Assembly: GCA_050950065.1 (NCBI GenBank)
Contig: JBMNGX010000006.1
Coordinates: 62,001-126,000 of the forward strand
Reading direction: 5' to 3'
From: JBAYOE01 sp050950065
GTDB taxonomy: Bacteria > Spirochaetota > Spirochaetia > Sphaerochaetales > Sphaerochaetaceae
Length of the DNA stretch: 64,000 bases
The first letter of the stretch is position 1, and every line of letters begins with the position of its first letter. Below the pieces are notes generated by a model that had not been told where the DNA came from, searched no databases, and was given only the letters and a program-made list of their open reading frames with translations. Below, in pieces: positions 50,926 through 59,733 of this stretch. The position numbers and the translations under genes were made by a program.

Positions 50926-51804
50926 GTGATTAAAAGTGGTTTTTTTGAACGCAACTTAAAATACCTTTTTCCACTACCAGCACTAATATTTGTACTACTG
51001 TTAATGGTGTTCCCTGTTTTATACACCCTGTTTATAAGTTTTACTAACTGGTCTTTAACTAGTGGAAGGCCTATGGAAATTGTTGGCTTTGCCAGCTACT
51101 TAAAGGTCCTTAAAGATCCAAGATTTAGGGATGCCATAGGTAGAACATTCTACTTTACAATTGGAGCTGTGGTGGTAGAAGCAGTTTTAGGAACTGTGAT
51201 TGCCTTAATTCTAAACAGAGAGTTTAGGGGTAAAAATGGTTTAAAATTACTTTTACTACTACCTTTAGTTGCCACCCCTGTTGCCGTTGGAATTGTGTTT
51301 AACCTCTTTTATGACCCAACTATTGGGTTTTTAAATTACGTCCTTTCAGCTTTAGGATTGCCTCAAAGTGGGTGGGTTACTGCCTCAAAGACAGTTTTAC
51401 CCTCTTTGATGTTAGTTGATATTTGGCAATGGACACCAATGATCTCTTTAATTGTATTAGCTGGCTTAGCAGGACTTTCCAGTGAGCCATACGAATCGGC
51501 AAAAGTTGATGGAGCCTCTTCAGTTCAAATCTTTTTCAACATCACATTGCCAATGATTATGCCAACAATCTTAACTGCAATAATTTTAAGGGCTGTTGAT
51601 GCATTAAAGACCTACGACATCATCTATGCAATGACCCAAGGAGGACCAGGATACTCTTCTGAAACCCTAAACCTCTTAGCTTATAAAGTGAGTTTTGAAT
51701 ATTTTAGCATGGGACAAGCTTCAGCCATCCTAGTTTTCTTATTCATTATCGTCTTAGTCTTCAGTCTTGGGGTAATGAGTGCAAGAAAGAAGTTTGAGCT
51801 ATAG
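50926..51804 (+). CDS. Sugar ABC transporter permease (MalF/UgpA type)
   Basis: The start is a GTG with SD GGGAGGA 5 bases away. The 292-residue product has six membrane helices and an EAA loop SSEPYESAKVDGASSVQIFFNITLPMI. It is the first of two permeases that pair in the inner membrane. No ATPase gene accompanies them. Confidence 0.93.
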   Translation: MIKSGFFERNLKYLFPLPALIFVLLLMVFPVLYTLFISFTNWSLTSGRPMEIVGFASYLKVLKDPRFRDAIGRTFYFTIGAVVVEAVLGTVIALILNREFRGKNGLKLLLLLPLVATPVAVGIVFNLFYDPTIGFLNYVLSALGLPQSGWVTASKTVLPSLMLVDIWQWTPMISLIVLAGLAGLSSEPYESAKVDGASSVQIFFNITLPMIMPTILTAIILRAVDALKTYDIIYAMTQGGPGYSSETLNLLAYKVSFEYFSMGQASAILVFLFIIVLVFSLGVMSARKKFEL

Positions 51805-51814
51805 GGGGGAAATG

Positions 51815-52630
51815 ATGAAACAACCACTATTACATAAAATAGCTTTTGTAGTTTTAATTCTTCTTATTGTTATTCCAATGATATTCCCCTTTATTTGGAT
51901 GATTATGTCCTCATTTAAGACTCAAGTAGATATTATCTCTTGGCCCCCTAAATTTATCTTCACCCCAACTTTAAGAAACTTTAACAAAGTATTTAATGAA
52001 CAAAACTTTCTAAGGTATTTAAAAAACTCAATCATTGTTGGTGTAGGTTCTGGAGTTATATCTCTTTTGTTAGGTCTTCCTGCTGCTTACTCAATTGCTC
52101 GGTTTAACCAAAGGCGCCTTTCAGTGATGATTTTAGTAGCCCGTTTGATGCCGGGAATCTCTTTTTTGATGCCTTGGTATATAGTCTTTAGTCGCCTAAG
52201 GTTGATGGACAGTTATACTGCCCTTATTTTGAGTCACATTTTAATATCACTTCCTGTAGTTGTTTGGGTTATGTCGAGTTACTTTGAATCTGTTCCCACA
52301 GAGATGGAAGAATCGGCAATGGTTGATGGGGCTACGATGCAACGAGCCTTTGTCTCAATCATCTTACCCTTATCAGTTCCAGGAATTGTCACCTCAACAA
52401 CATTGAGCTTTATCTTCTCTTGGAACAACTTCATGTTTAGCCAAGTCTTGAGTATGGAGAAAACAAAAACTCTCCCCATTGCGGTTTATAACTTCATGAG
52501 TTATGCCGAAGTTGATTGGGGTGGGGTGATGGCAGCAGCTGTTGCAATTATGCTCCCTGCAATTATCTTAACGATGATTTTTCAAAAATATGTTGTTAAG
52601 GGATTAACGATGGGAGCTGTAAAGGGTTAA
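51815..52630 (+). CDS. Sugar ABC transporter permease (MalG type)
   Basis: The start is one of two adjacent ATGs (51812 or 51815); I prefer 51815 for its spacing to AGGGGGG. The ~271-residue product has six membrane helices and the EAA loop PTEMEESAMVDGATMQRAFVSIILPLSVPGI, and ends VVKGLTMGAVKG, the usual CUT1 end. It completes the importer. Its stop is 3 bases from the stop of the convergent regulator. Confidence 0.93.
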   Translation: MKQPLLHKIAFVVLILLIVIPMIFPFIWMIMSSFKTQVDIISWPPKFIFTPTLRNFNKVFNEQNFLRYLKNSIIVGVGSGVISLLLGLPAAYSIARFNQRRLSVMILVARLMPGISFLMPWYIVFSRLRLMDSYTALILSHILISLPVVVWVMSSYFESVPTEMEESAMVDGATMQRAFVSIILPLSVPGIVTSTTLSFIFSWNNFMFSQVLSMEKTKTLPIAVYNFMSYAEVDWGGVMAAAVAIMLPAIILTMIFQKYVVKGLTMGAVKG

Positions 52631-52633
52631 CTT

Positions 52634-54184
52634 TTAAGAGTTCGCAAAACGATTGAGATAGTAATCTAATCTGTTTAAAACATAGCCACGTCCCCTTTGA
52701 CTTTTGGGGACGCTATTTATGTGTGAATTTATAAATTGAATTAAAGCCTCAACAAAATCGGGTTGCTCGCTTCTAAAAGCAATTTTTGGGTGGTGGTGTT
52801 TAATTACTAAAGCGGTGTTGTTCTTCGCTCCAATAATGGGAACGCTAGTTACTAACTTCTTAGTAGGAAGGATAAAAATTTCAAGATTACTATACTTTTG
52901 ATAAAGCTTTACAATCTCTTTCAAGTGAAGATGAAATTCTTTAGGAGTATATGTGACCAACTTTTGAAACAAAAGTTGAGCGTTGACTGAAATTAACTCC
53001 CCTTTGCTAATGGTGGTAACTCTAGGTAGTGCTAAAAAGAATTTATAAGTGCGGTGTTTTAAAGAGTCGGAAAACTGATTAAAACGCTTTTTCTGATTTT
53101 CTACTATCTCTGATGCTAAATTTGGGTCAATGCCTGAGCGAGTAGCCATACTTTCAATTACTGAGGGGGGAGTTGTTAGTAACAAAAGACTTTGAAAACC
53201 CAGTGCAAAACCATGCTTCCCTTCTAAAAATGGGGAGAAATTGTCCAATAAAGAGTTATACTTAGCCCCACTTAATGTTTTAATGAGAACTTTACACTCT
53301 TTTAGGCGCTCTAAATAAAGACCTTTTATTGAATCTGTTACCCCATTATCGGTGGATAAAAAATAGCTAATTCCATTTGGATCTTGGTTACGGTGGCTAG
53401 TTGAAAAAATTGAACACTCTCCATCTAAAATTACCATGGTGTAGTTCATTTCAATAATATCTCTATGAGGATAAAAATAACTAGTTATAGCTCCAGACAT
53501 GTACAACGGTATCCATCTTTGAATAGCTGCATCTAGTTCAACTTTTTTGCGATCTAAAGAGTGAATTATTTTTACCTTCAACCCTCTTTTCAAAGCTTCT
53601 CCGAAAAGGGCACTCCAAGTTTTAGCAAACGAAGGCTCTTCAATTAGCCAAGCTAAATTTTCATTGCTAAAAAGATAGAGGGTTTGATTTTTACGAGAAC
53701 TTAAAGCCAACTCTAATAATTTAAAGGTGGCGGTTCTTAGCCCCCCTTTGCCCACATAGCGGGTGGCATTAATCTTTGTACCAACTTGCAAATGGGGTAA
53801 ATCTAAACTCTCTTTAGAAAAAGAGGGGACAATTTGCCCACCTTTAATAGCTTCTAATAAGTTTACAATATCTTCACTATCAATTTTAGATTCCCCAACA
53901 AACCATTTCTCTAAAACTGTTGTTAGTTTCATAATAGTGATATCTTGATTTTCATAGGTATTTCCTGTTAATTCCAACAGGGCAAGTTTTTGGTAATCCT
54001 CTTTTGCATTTTCAGCAAAAAAAGCACATATCTTATTCAAGTATGGGCTAGTTAAATTAAGCTCACGAGAACCGGTTCTCCATCGACTAACTAAAGATGG
54101 GTCCACTCCAATTGCAAGAGCCAATTGGTTGTTTCTTATGTGGGTCATTTTCATCAATAAGTCGATTTTTTTGCTAAAATCCAT
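52634..54184 (-). CDS. Large XRE-type regulator with uncharacterised C-terminal region
   Basis: The start is the ATG at 54184 (MDFSKKIDLLMKMTHIRN), following GAGGATT; the extra 19 upstream codons lack an SD. Residues ~5-65 are a helix-turn-helix of the XRE/Cro kind (NNQLALAIGVDPSLVSRWRTGSRELN). The remaining ~450 residues have no fold I recognise, though the middle (LYLFSNENLAWLIEEPSFAKTW ... IIHSLDRKKVELDAAIQRW) may bind a ligand. Convergent to the sugar importer and divergent from the mtnA-like gene, it may control either. Inverted repeats at 54208-54257 could be its own operator. Confidence 0.7.
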   Translation of the reverse strand: MDFSKKIDLLMKMTHIRNNQLALAIGVDPSLVSRWRTGSRELNLTSPYLNKICAFFAENAKEDYQKLALLELTGNTYENQDITIMKLTTVLEKWFVGESKIDSEDIVNLLEAIKGGQIVPSFSKESLDLPHLQVGTKINATRYVGKGGLRTATFKLLELALSSRKNQTLYLFSNENLAWLIEEPSFAKTWSALFGEALKRGLKVKIIHSLDRKKVELDAAIQRWIPLYMSGAITSYFYPHRDIIEMNYTMVILDGECSIFSTSHRNQDPNGISYFLSTDNGVTDSIKGLYLERLKECKVLIKTLSGAKYNSLLDNFSPFLEGKHGFALGFQSLLLLTTPPSVIESMATRSGIDPNLASEIVENQKKRFNQFSDSLKHRTYKFFLALPRVTTISKGELISVNAQLLFQKLVTYTPKEFHLHLKEIVKLYQKYSNLEIFILPTKKLVTSVPIIGAKNNTALVIKHHHPKIAFRSEQPDFVEALIQFINSHINSVPKSQRGRGYVLNRLDYYLNRFANS

Positions 54185-54207
54185 TAAATCCTCGATAAAC
54201 TTAAAAA

Positions 54208-54257
54208 TACTATACCTGTAATAGTAAGTTAATGCTACCAATTATTTAATTAAATAA
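54208..54257. promoter_or_regulatory. Two palindromes in the divergent regulator/mtnA-like region
   Basis: TACTAT-ACCTGTA-ATAGTA (54208-54226) and the perfect palindrome TTATTTAATTAAATAA (54242-54257) lie between the divergent starts at 54184 and 54315. They are candidate operators or divergent promoter elements. Confidence 0.45.
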
Positions 54258-54314
54258 CAATTCAAGCGATAAACTACTCTGTTCAAGAACTTTTACAGGT
54301 GGTACCATTTCATC

Positions 54315-55355
54315 ATGGATATAAATCAAATGCTGCCAACGATCTTACAAAAAAATAATATTGCACGTATTGAAAATAGGAAACTTTTAATAGGGGATCG
54401 TAGACGCTACCCATTTGCTTTGGAATTTGTCCGCTGTTCAACAGTTGGGCAAATTGGTGATGCATTAAAGGCCATGGTGACTCAAGGGGGAGGGCCCTTA
54501 CAAGTTGCTTTAACCACCATGCAGTTTGTGGCTCGCCAAATTGCTTTAAATGAACAAGAGGACTCGTTAAGAACTTTTAGTGATGCTTCTCAAATTTTGA
54601 GCAACAGTAGACCAACTAATACAACAATGGCCCGAACTTTGGCCACTTTACTTGGTCAAATTGTCTTGTGGTACACCTGTGAATCGGTCAAAGAGAGTTA
54701 TAATTCAGATTTAGTTGAGTTTGTAGACCAACTAATAGAGACAGTTGAAAAAAGATTTGATGAAGATTATCTGAAGATGGGAAAACTAGGTTCCACCTTA
54801 ATTGATGATGGTGATTCTATTTTAACTACTTGCTTTGCTGAACACTCACTGTTTTTATCACTAATTGAGGCAAAAAAAGAGGGTAAAGAGGTACAACTAT
54901 TTGTCCCTGAAACACGCCCTTATTACCAAGGCTCTCGTCTAACAGCCCCTTCATTAGTTGAAATTGGGGTCAAAGGAAGTGTAATAACAGACACAACAGG
55001 AGTCTCTTTGATGAGGGAGAAAAAGATTACAAAGTATATGACAGCTGCAGATTTGGTTACCATGGATGGAACTGTAGTTAATAAGGTGGGAACTTTAGCC
55101 AATGCAATTGGTGCTAGCTATTACAAGATCCCTTACACCCCTTTTGCAATGAGTCCCGATGCTACTAAAGAGGGAGTTGAAGATATTGTCATTGAGATAA
55201 GAGATGGTAAAGAGATTTTAAAAAATAGTAGTGTTGATACTTTGAATGCCCTTTATCTCTCTTTTGACATAGTTGAAAGCTCTTTAGTTGATAAAATAGT
55301 AACTCCTAAGGGAATTTTTAAACCAGATGAGATTAAAGAAAACTTTGGAAGGTGA
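54315..55355 (+). CDS. MtnA/eIF2B-like isomerase (methylthioribose-1-phosphate isomerase family)
   Basis: The 346-residue product has the eIF2B-alpha/MtnA fold. It shows VPETRPYYQGSRLTAPSLVE (phosphate/sugar site), a Cys in SILTTCFAEHSLFLSLIEA at the position of the catalytic Cys, and AADLVTMDGTVVNKVGTLANA with the catalytic-Asp region, though G-A-D-R has changed to A-A-D-L. It would convert methylthioribose-1-P to methylthioribulose-1-P. The following gene encodes an MTA-phosphorylase-like enzyme, which supports that role. The divergent details allow a different aldose-1-phosphate substrate. Confidence 0.75.
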   Translation: MDINQMLPTILQKNNIARIENRKLLIGDRRRYPFALEFVRCSTVGQIGDALKAMVTQGGGPLQVALTTMQFVARQIALNEQEDSLRTFSDASQILSNSRPTNTTMARTLATLLGQIVLWYTCESVKESYNSDLVEFVDQLIETVEKRFDEDYLKMGKLGSTLIDDGDSILTTCFAEHSLFLSLIEAKKEGKEVQLFVPETRPYYQGSRLTAPSLVEIGVKGSVITDTTGVSLMREKKITKYMTAADLVTMDGTVVNKVGTLANAIGASYYKIPYTPFAMSPDATKEGVEDIVIEIRDGKEILKNSSVDTLNALYLSFDIVESSLVDKIVTPKGIFKPDEIKENFGR

Positions 55356-55359
55356 GTTG

Positions 55360-56067
55360 ATGAAAAGGGCAATCATTGGGGGAACAGGAACTCAATTTTT
55401 AGTTGATGAGGATGAAAGGGGCTTTGATGTAGAAACTTCCTATGGAGTGGTCACTTTATATGAAAAGGAGAACTACTACTTGTTATTACGTCATATGAAA
55501 GCGCATAAAGTTCTTCCTCATATGATTAACTACAAAGCAAACATAGCAGCTTTAAAAGAAGTTGGAGTAAAAGAGGTTGTTGCTATTTATGCAGTTGGAT
55601 CAATTAGCGATAAATTAAAACCCAATGAGATTGGTCTAATTGATCAGTTCATAGATTTTTCTTTTAGAAGTGATTCGACATTTCATCTAAGTGAACAATC
55701 TACAATTGGGCACACCCTTTTTGACCAACCTTTTAGTAAAGTGTTAAATGAACGTTTAATGAAAAGCTCTAAAGAACTTAAAATAGAGTTAAAAGAGGGT
55801 GGAGTTTATATTTGCACCAATGGTCCAAGACTGGAAACTGCCAGTGAGATTAAGATGTTTAAAAGTTGGGGCTCAGATTACGTTGGAATGACAGCCTCTA
55901 CCGAAACTATTTTAGCTAATGAAATAGGGTTAACTTTTAGTGGAATTGCCCATTCAATAAATTGGGCAACTGGCATCACTGATGGAACAGTCGATTTTGT
56001 CGATTCCATTAGTAGAAGTGCCAAAGTTGCCCAAATAATTCAAATAATTGAAAAAGCTTTCAATTAA
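55360..56067 (+). CDS. Methylthioadenosine/purine-nucleoside phosphorylase family protein
   Basis: The start at 55360 (MKRAIIGGTGTQFLVDED) follows GGAAGGTGAG; the stop of the upstream gene lies 5 bases before it. The 235-residue product has the MTAP layout: GGTG phosphate loop, LLRHMKAHKVLPHMINYKANIAALKEVGV, IYAVGSISDKLKPNEIGLIDQFIDF, YICTNGPRLETASEIKMFKSWGSDYVGMT and the final DGTVDFVDSI. It cleaves methylthioadenosine (or another nucleoside) with phosphate. With the isomerase it makes the first two steps of methionine salvage; later steps are not present in the window. Confidence 0.85.
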   Translation: MKRAIIGGTGTQFLVDEDERGFDVETSYGVVTLYEKENYYLLLRHMKAHKVLPHMINYKANIAALKEVGVKEVVAIYAVGSISDKLKPNEIGLIDQFIDFSFRSDSTFHLSEQSTIGHTLFDQPFSKVLNERLMKSSKELKIELKEGGVYICTNGPRLETASEIKMFKSWGSDYVGMTASTETILANEIGLTFSGIAHSINWATGITDGTVDFVDSISRSAKVAQIIQIIEKAFN

Positions 56068-57518
56068 ACATCGTATGTAGTTGAAGAGACATCTCCCCCT
56101 GTTCCTGTCCAATTTGTGTGGTAGAATTCCCCACGAGGGCGATCAACTCTTTCATAAGTGTGAGCACCAAAGTAATCACGCATTGCTTGAAGCAAATTAG
56201 TTGGTAAGCGCTCACTTCTATAAGCATCATAAAAAGAGAGGGCACTACTTAAAGCTGGAATTGGAATTCCTGCCTCAACTGCCCTAGAGATAGTTTTTCG
56301 CCAACTTCGATCGCTATTAGTAACAGCATCAACAAAGAAAGAATCAAACAACAAGTTGCCTAAGTTATTATCTTTTTTGTAAGCCTTCATGATGTCATCT
56401 AAGAAGACACTTCTGATGATACAACCATCTCGCCACATCAAAGCAATTTCACCGTAATTTAAATCCCACCCATACTCTTCAGAGGCATCTTTTAATAACA
56501 TAAAGCCTTGGGCGTAAGAGACAATCTTAGAGGCATAAACAGCTTTACGAAGATCTTCAATAATAGCTTTTTTATCCCCTTCAATCTTTCTTTCAGGTCC
56601 ACCTAAAATCTTAGAAGCAACAACTCTTTGATCTTTAAGAGAACTAATTATTCGAGCATAAACTGCTTCAGCAATCATTGTAGTGGGAGAGCCTAAATCA
56701 AAAGAACTTACACTTGTCCACTTACCAGTCCCTTTCTGACCAGCTCGATCTAAAATCTTTGTCACCATAGGAAGACCATCATCATCTTTTACAGCCATGA
56801 TATCGCGGGTAATTTCAATTAAATAACTATCTAATTCTCCCTCGTTCCATTCACTAAAAACTTCGTGGAGCTCATCATGAGTAAGACCTAAACCGCTATG
56901 CATGATGTCATATGCTTCGGTTATAAGTTGAATATCACCATACTCAATGCCGTTATGGACCATTTTTACAAAGTGTCCAGAGCCTTCATTTCCAACCCAC
57001 TCACAACATGGTTCTCCTGAACCAACTTTAGCAGCAATATCTTGGAAAATATCTTTAATTAAAGGCCACCCTTCAGCATTTCCTCCTGGCATAATAGAAG
57101 GACCTCTACGAGCTCCTTCTTCCCCTCCACTTACTCCAGCACCAATAAACAAAATCCCTTTTTCAGCTAAGTAGTGAGTTCTTCTGTTTGTATCGGGGTA
57201 GTGGCTATTTCCACCATCGATGATTAAATCCCCTTTTTCAAGGAAAGGGATAATTTGTTCAATGAAAGAGTCAACAACCTCTCCAGCTTTAACCATCAAC
57301 AACACCTTGCGAGGCCTTTTTAATTTAGAGATAAGTTCTTTGATTGAGTAAGAGCCAATTATTGTATCTCTTCCTTTGGCAGCCCCTTTTAAAAACTCAT
57401 CAACTTTTGAAGTTGTTCTGTTGTAAACAACAACACTGTAGTTGTTATCATTCATATTCAAAATTAGATTTTGCCCCATTACTGCTAAACCAATAACACC
57501 AATATCTCCTACTTCCAT
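56064..57518 (-). CDS. gnd: 6-phosphogluconate dehydrogenase, decarboxylating
   Basis: The start is the ATG at 57518 with SD AGGAG; a GTG at 57521 is less likely. The 484-residue product has IGVIGLAVMGQNLILNM (NADP fold), GGEEGARRGPSIMPGG and NEGSGHFVKMVHNGIEYGDIQ with the catalytic Lys. The C-terminal helical domain has ISRAVEAGIPIPALSSALSFYDAYRSERLPTNLLQA, also typical. It oxidises 6-phosphogluconate to ribulose-5-P in the cytosol. It is 13 bases downstream of the LarA-like gene, so both are one operon and its substrate may come from that pathway. Confidence 0.96.
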   Translation of the reverse strand: MEVGDIGVIGLAVMGQNLILNMNDNNYSVVVYNRTTSKVDEFLKGAAKGRDTIIGSYSIKELISKLKRPRKVLLMVKAGEVVDSFIEQIIPFLEKGDLIIDGGNSHYPDTNRRTHYLAEKGILFIGAGVSGGEEGARRGPSIMPGGNAEGWPLIKDIFQDIAAKVGSGEPCCEWVGNEGSGHFVKMVHNGIEYGDIQLITEAYDIMHSGLGLTHDELHEVFSEWNEGELDSYLIEITRDIMAVKDDDGLPMVTKILDRAGQKGTGKWTSVSSFDLGSPTTMIAEAVYARIISSLKDQRVVASKILGGPERKIEGDKKAIIEDLRKAVYASKIVSYAQGFMLLKDASEEYGWDLNYGEIALMWRDGCIIRSVFLDDIMKAYKKDNNLGNLLFDSFFVDAVTNSDRSWRKTISRAVEAGIPIPALSSALSFYDAYRSERLPTNLLQAMRDYFGAHTYERVDRPRGEFYHTNWTGTGGDVSSTTYDV

Positions 57519-57531
57519 CACATTTCTCCTA

Positions 57532-58800
57532 CTAATTAAATTTATTTTCAGTGGCCCACAACCCTAAAGCAGGGTTGGAGATAAAATAATACTTTTCATT
57601 GTCCTCAGTTACATTAAAACCCTCTTTCACATTATTAACAATATACCTTTTCTCAGCTTCATTAAAATCACGGTAGTTGTAACCAACTTGTTCTATCTCC
57701 TCTTTTGTTAAATGGGGAGTTGCATACTCAATTGTAAAACGTCCCTCACTTGAACCATGAATTAAGTGACTTGCGGCTGAGAGGTTGTTTTTTAACTCGT
57801 CACTATTTTCAACTGCTTTTATTGTAGTATCGGTTCCCTTATACCCATATTTTCTAATTAACCTATCAATCTCTTTGTCCTCGCCAAAAGAGCTAACCCC
57901 TGGCGCTATTAATGTTAATACAGCGTTATCTGCTAAAGCCATTCGAGTACGATAAATTCCTTTGTTGCCCAACCAAGTTGAGCGATATTCGGTTGGATCT
58001 AAATAGACAACAACTCTTTTAAGCGCCTCTTTTACCAAAGTGATATTAACTTTTTGAGATAATCTACTAGCTTGTTCAAAAACTTCCCGATTTGATCCCA
58101 CAAATAAACCGTTAGCTTTCGTTGAACCATCTTTGTTTTGGGAAACTACTGTTAAGGCATAAACAATAGGGAGCTTTGATGCAAAGTGCTCTTGAGCATA
58201 ATCTAAAACAGCTCTAACAGGAGAGTCAATTCTACCCATCAATCTCTCCATCCCATAAACTGCCCCAAGGTAGTGACTTTTGTTAATTCCTTCTGAGCCC
58301 CCCGAACCAACAAAGATATTTTTAGTGTAGTTGGCCATTCCAACAACTTCGTGAGGAACAACTTGCCCCAACGATAAAATTAAATCAAACTTGGGATCAA
58401 GAAGAAGTTTATTAACCTCTGCTTCCCACTCAAATGAAAGTTTTCCTTCTGAAACTTTTTCAATAAAAGAAGAGGGGACACTACCCATTTTAACAACTTC
58501 ATCTCTCCAATTGTGTTGAATAAAAAGTGATTGATCAACATTTGGAAACATATAGTCTAACTCATTAGGACTCATTGGGTGGTGAGTCCCTAAAGCAGGA
58601 AGAATTGCTTTAACTTTATCTTTGTAGTACTCAACAGCCCAAGTTGTTAAAACACCACCCATCCCATGATAACGGGTTATATCGGGTGGAATTAGTAAGA
58701 TATTCTGTTTGTCTCCTATTTTTTTTAAAGCTTCAAAGAAAGAATTTTTCATCACTTTTAAATCGAGTTCATTGTGATCTTCAACTTTTATATAGAGCAT
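57532..58800 (-). CDS. LarA-family nickel-pincer racemase/epimerase
   Basis: The start is the ATG at 58800 (MLYIKVEDHNEL) with SD AGAGGTGG. The 422-residue product belongs to the LarA/DUF2088 family: ILLIPPDITRYHGMGG (Asp-Arg-Thr-like segment), ILPALGTHHPMSPNELDYMFP with the conserved His pair, and SLGQVVPHEVVGMANYTKNIFVGSGGSEGINKSHYLG, which carries the HEV-x-G and Lys expected to hold the nickel-pincer cofactor. Given gnd downstream and the GntR regulator, an epimerase on sugar acids is more likely than lactate racemase. The cofactor-making LarBCE genes are not in the window. Confidence 0.8.
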   Translation of the reverse strand: MLYIKVEDHNELDLKVMKNSFFEALKKIGDKQNILLIPPDITRYHGMGGVLTTWAVEYYKDKVKAILPALGTHHPMSPNELDYMFPNVDQSLFIQHNWRDEVVKMGSVPSSFIEKVSEGKLSFEWEAEVNKLLLDPKFDLILSLGQVVPHEVVGMANYTKNIFVGSGGSEGINKSHYLGAVYGMERLMGRIDSPVRAVLDYAQEHFASKLPIVYALTVVSQNKDGSTKANGLFVGSNREVFEQASRLSQKVNITLVKEALKRVVVYLDPTEYRSTWLGNKGIYRTRMALADNAVLTLIAPGVSSFGEDKEIDRLIRKYGYKGTDTTIKAVENSDELKNNLSAASHLIHGSSEGRFTIEYATPHLTKEEIEQVGYNYRDFNEAEKRYIVNNVKEGFNVTEDNEKYYFISNPALGLWATENKFN

Positions 58801-58828
58801 ATGCCACCTCTTTGTAACTACTTTCAAT

Positions 58829-58967
58829 GTAGATAAAAATTGTACCACACGACAATAAAGTAACATAGGAGCTAAAAGCAATAAAAATGTATCGATAAAA
58901 ATATATTGCTACTATACCTTGATGAGCTTATATGCTAATATATATGTAGTAGATAAAATTATATCTA
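58829..58967. promoter_or_regulatory. Divergent control region of the LarA-gnd operon and GntR regulator
   Basis: It contains TAGATA-AAATTA-TATCTA (58950-58967), an inverted repeat, and ATTGT-N8-ACAAT (58839-58856), a GntR-like TTGT/ACAA layout. The motif GTAGATAAAA occurs at about 58830 and 58949. These are candidate sites for the adjacent GntR protein. Confidence 0.45.
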
Positions 58968-58995
58968 TACAACTTCCCCTTGTAGGAGGACCCTG

Positions 58996-59691
58996 ATGCC
59001 TTTTGTTATTTTTTCAGAACGGATGGAAAATGAATCAGCAAAACAATACGCTTATAGAATCTTAAAGCGCAATATTCTACTTTTAGAGATGAAACCTGGT
59101 GAAGCTATAGTAGAAAAGGAAATTTCAACAAAACTAAAAATCAGTAGGACCCCAGTTCGAGAGGCACTTTTGGAGTTGTGCCGCGAAAGATTGGTTGAAA
59201 TCTACCCACAAAGGGGAACTCGAGTTGCATTGATGGATGCCCGTTTAGTGGAGCAGGGGAGGTTCTTACGAGAAACAGTAGAGCTTGCCCTTTTGGAGCT
59301 GGCATGTAAATCTTTTACCGAAGATCACATCAAGCAATTAGAGAAAAATATTAATGAGCAAAGAGCTTTAGCAGAACAAGATGATTTAATTAACTTTTTC
59401 ATTAAAGATAATGAGTTTCACCGAATCCTCTTTACAGCTTGTAAGAAAGAGACAGTCTTTGATGCAATAAGTTTCTATTTACCCCACTTTACCCGTGAAA
59501 GGATGCTTAGGTTGCAGATGTTCAACTTAGAGGAGTTAGTTGATGATCATGGAGCAATCTTAGATGCAATTAAAAACAAAGATTGTCGCACCGCTAAAAT
59601 GCACCTTTCACAACACCTAGATCATGTGATGTGTGATCAACAAATATTATTAGAGGGGTATCCTTCTTACTTTATTGAGTCTCAGCGGTAG
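58996..59691 (+). CDS. GntR-family (FCD/FadR subgroup) transcriptional regulator
   Basis: The 231-residue product has an N-terminal winged helix (KQYAYRILKRNILLLEMKPGEAIVEKEISTKLKISRTPVREALLEL), the typical GntR signature. A C-terminal FCD domain follows (FIKDNEFHRILFTACKKETVFDAI, HGAILDAIKNKDCRTAKMHLSQHLDHV), whose Asp/His residues bind a metal and a sugar-acid-like ligand. It is divergent from the LarA-gnd operon, its most probable target. SD AGGAGG. Confidence 0.9.
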   Translation: MPFVIFSERMENESAKQYAYRILKRNILLLEMKPGEAIVEKEISTKLKISRTPVREALLELCRERLVEIYPQRGTRVALMDARLVEQGRFLRETVELALLELACKSFTEDHIKQLEKNINEQRALAEQDDLINFFIKDNEFHRILFTACKKETVFDAISFYLPHFTRERMLRLQMFNLEELVDDHGAILDAIKNKDCRTAKMHLSQHLDHVMCDQQILLEGYPSYFIESQR

Positions 59692-59733
59692 TTTAAGAGA
59701 GCTACTCTTTGTGATATTATAAACACTAAGAGT

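Noticed and set aside
50150..51026. Minus-strand ORFs across the binding-protein gene
   Set aside because: Shadows of a conserved gene on the plus strand with no independent signals.
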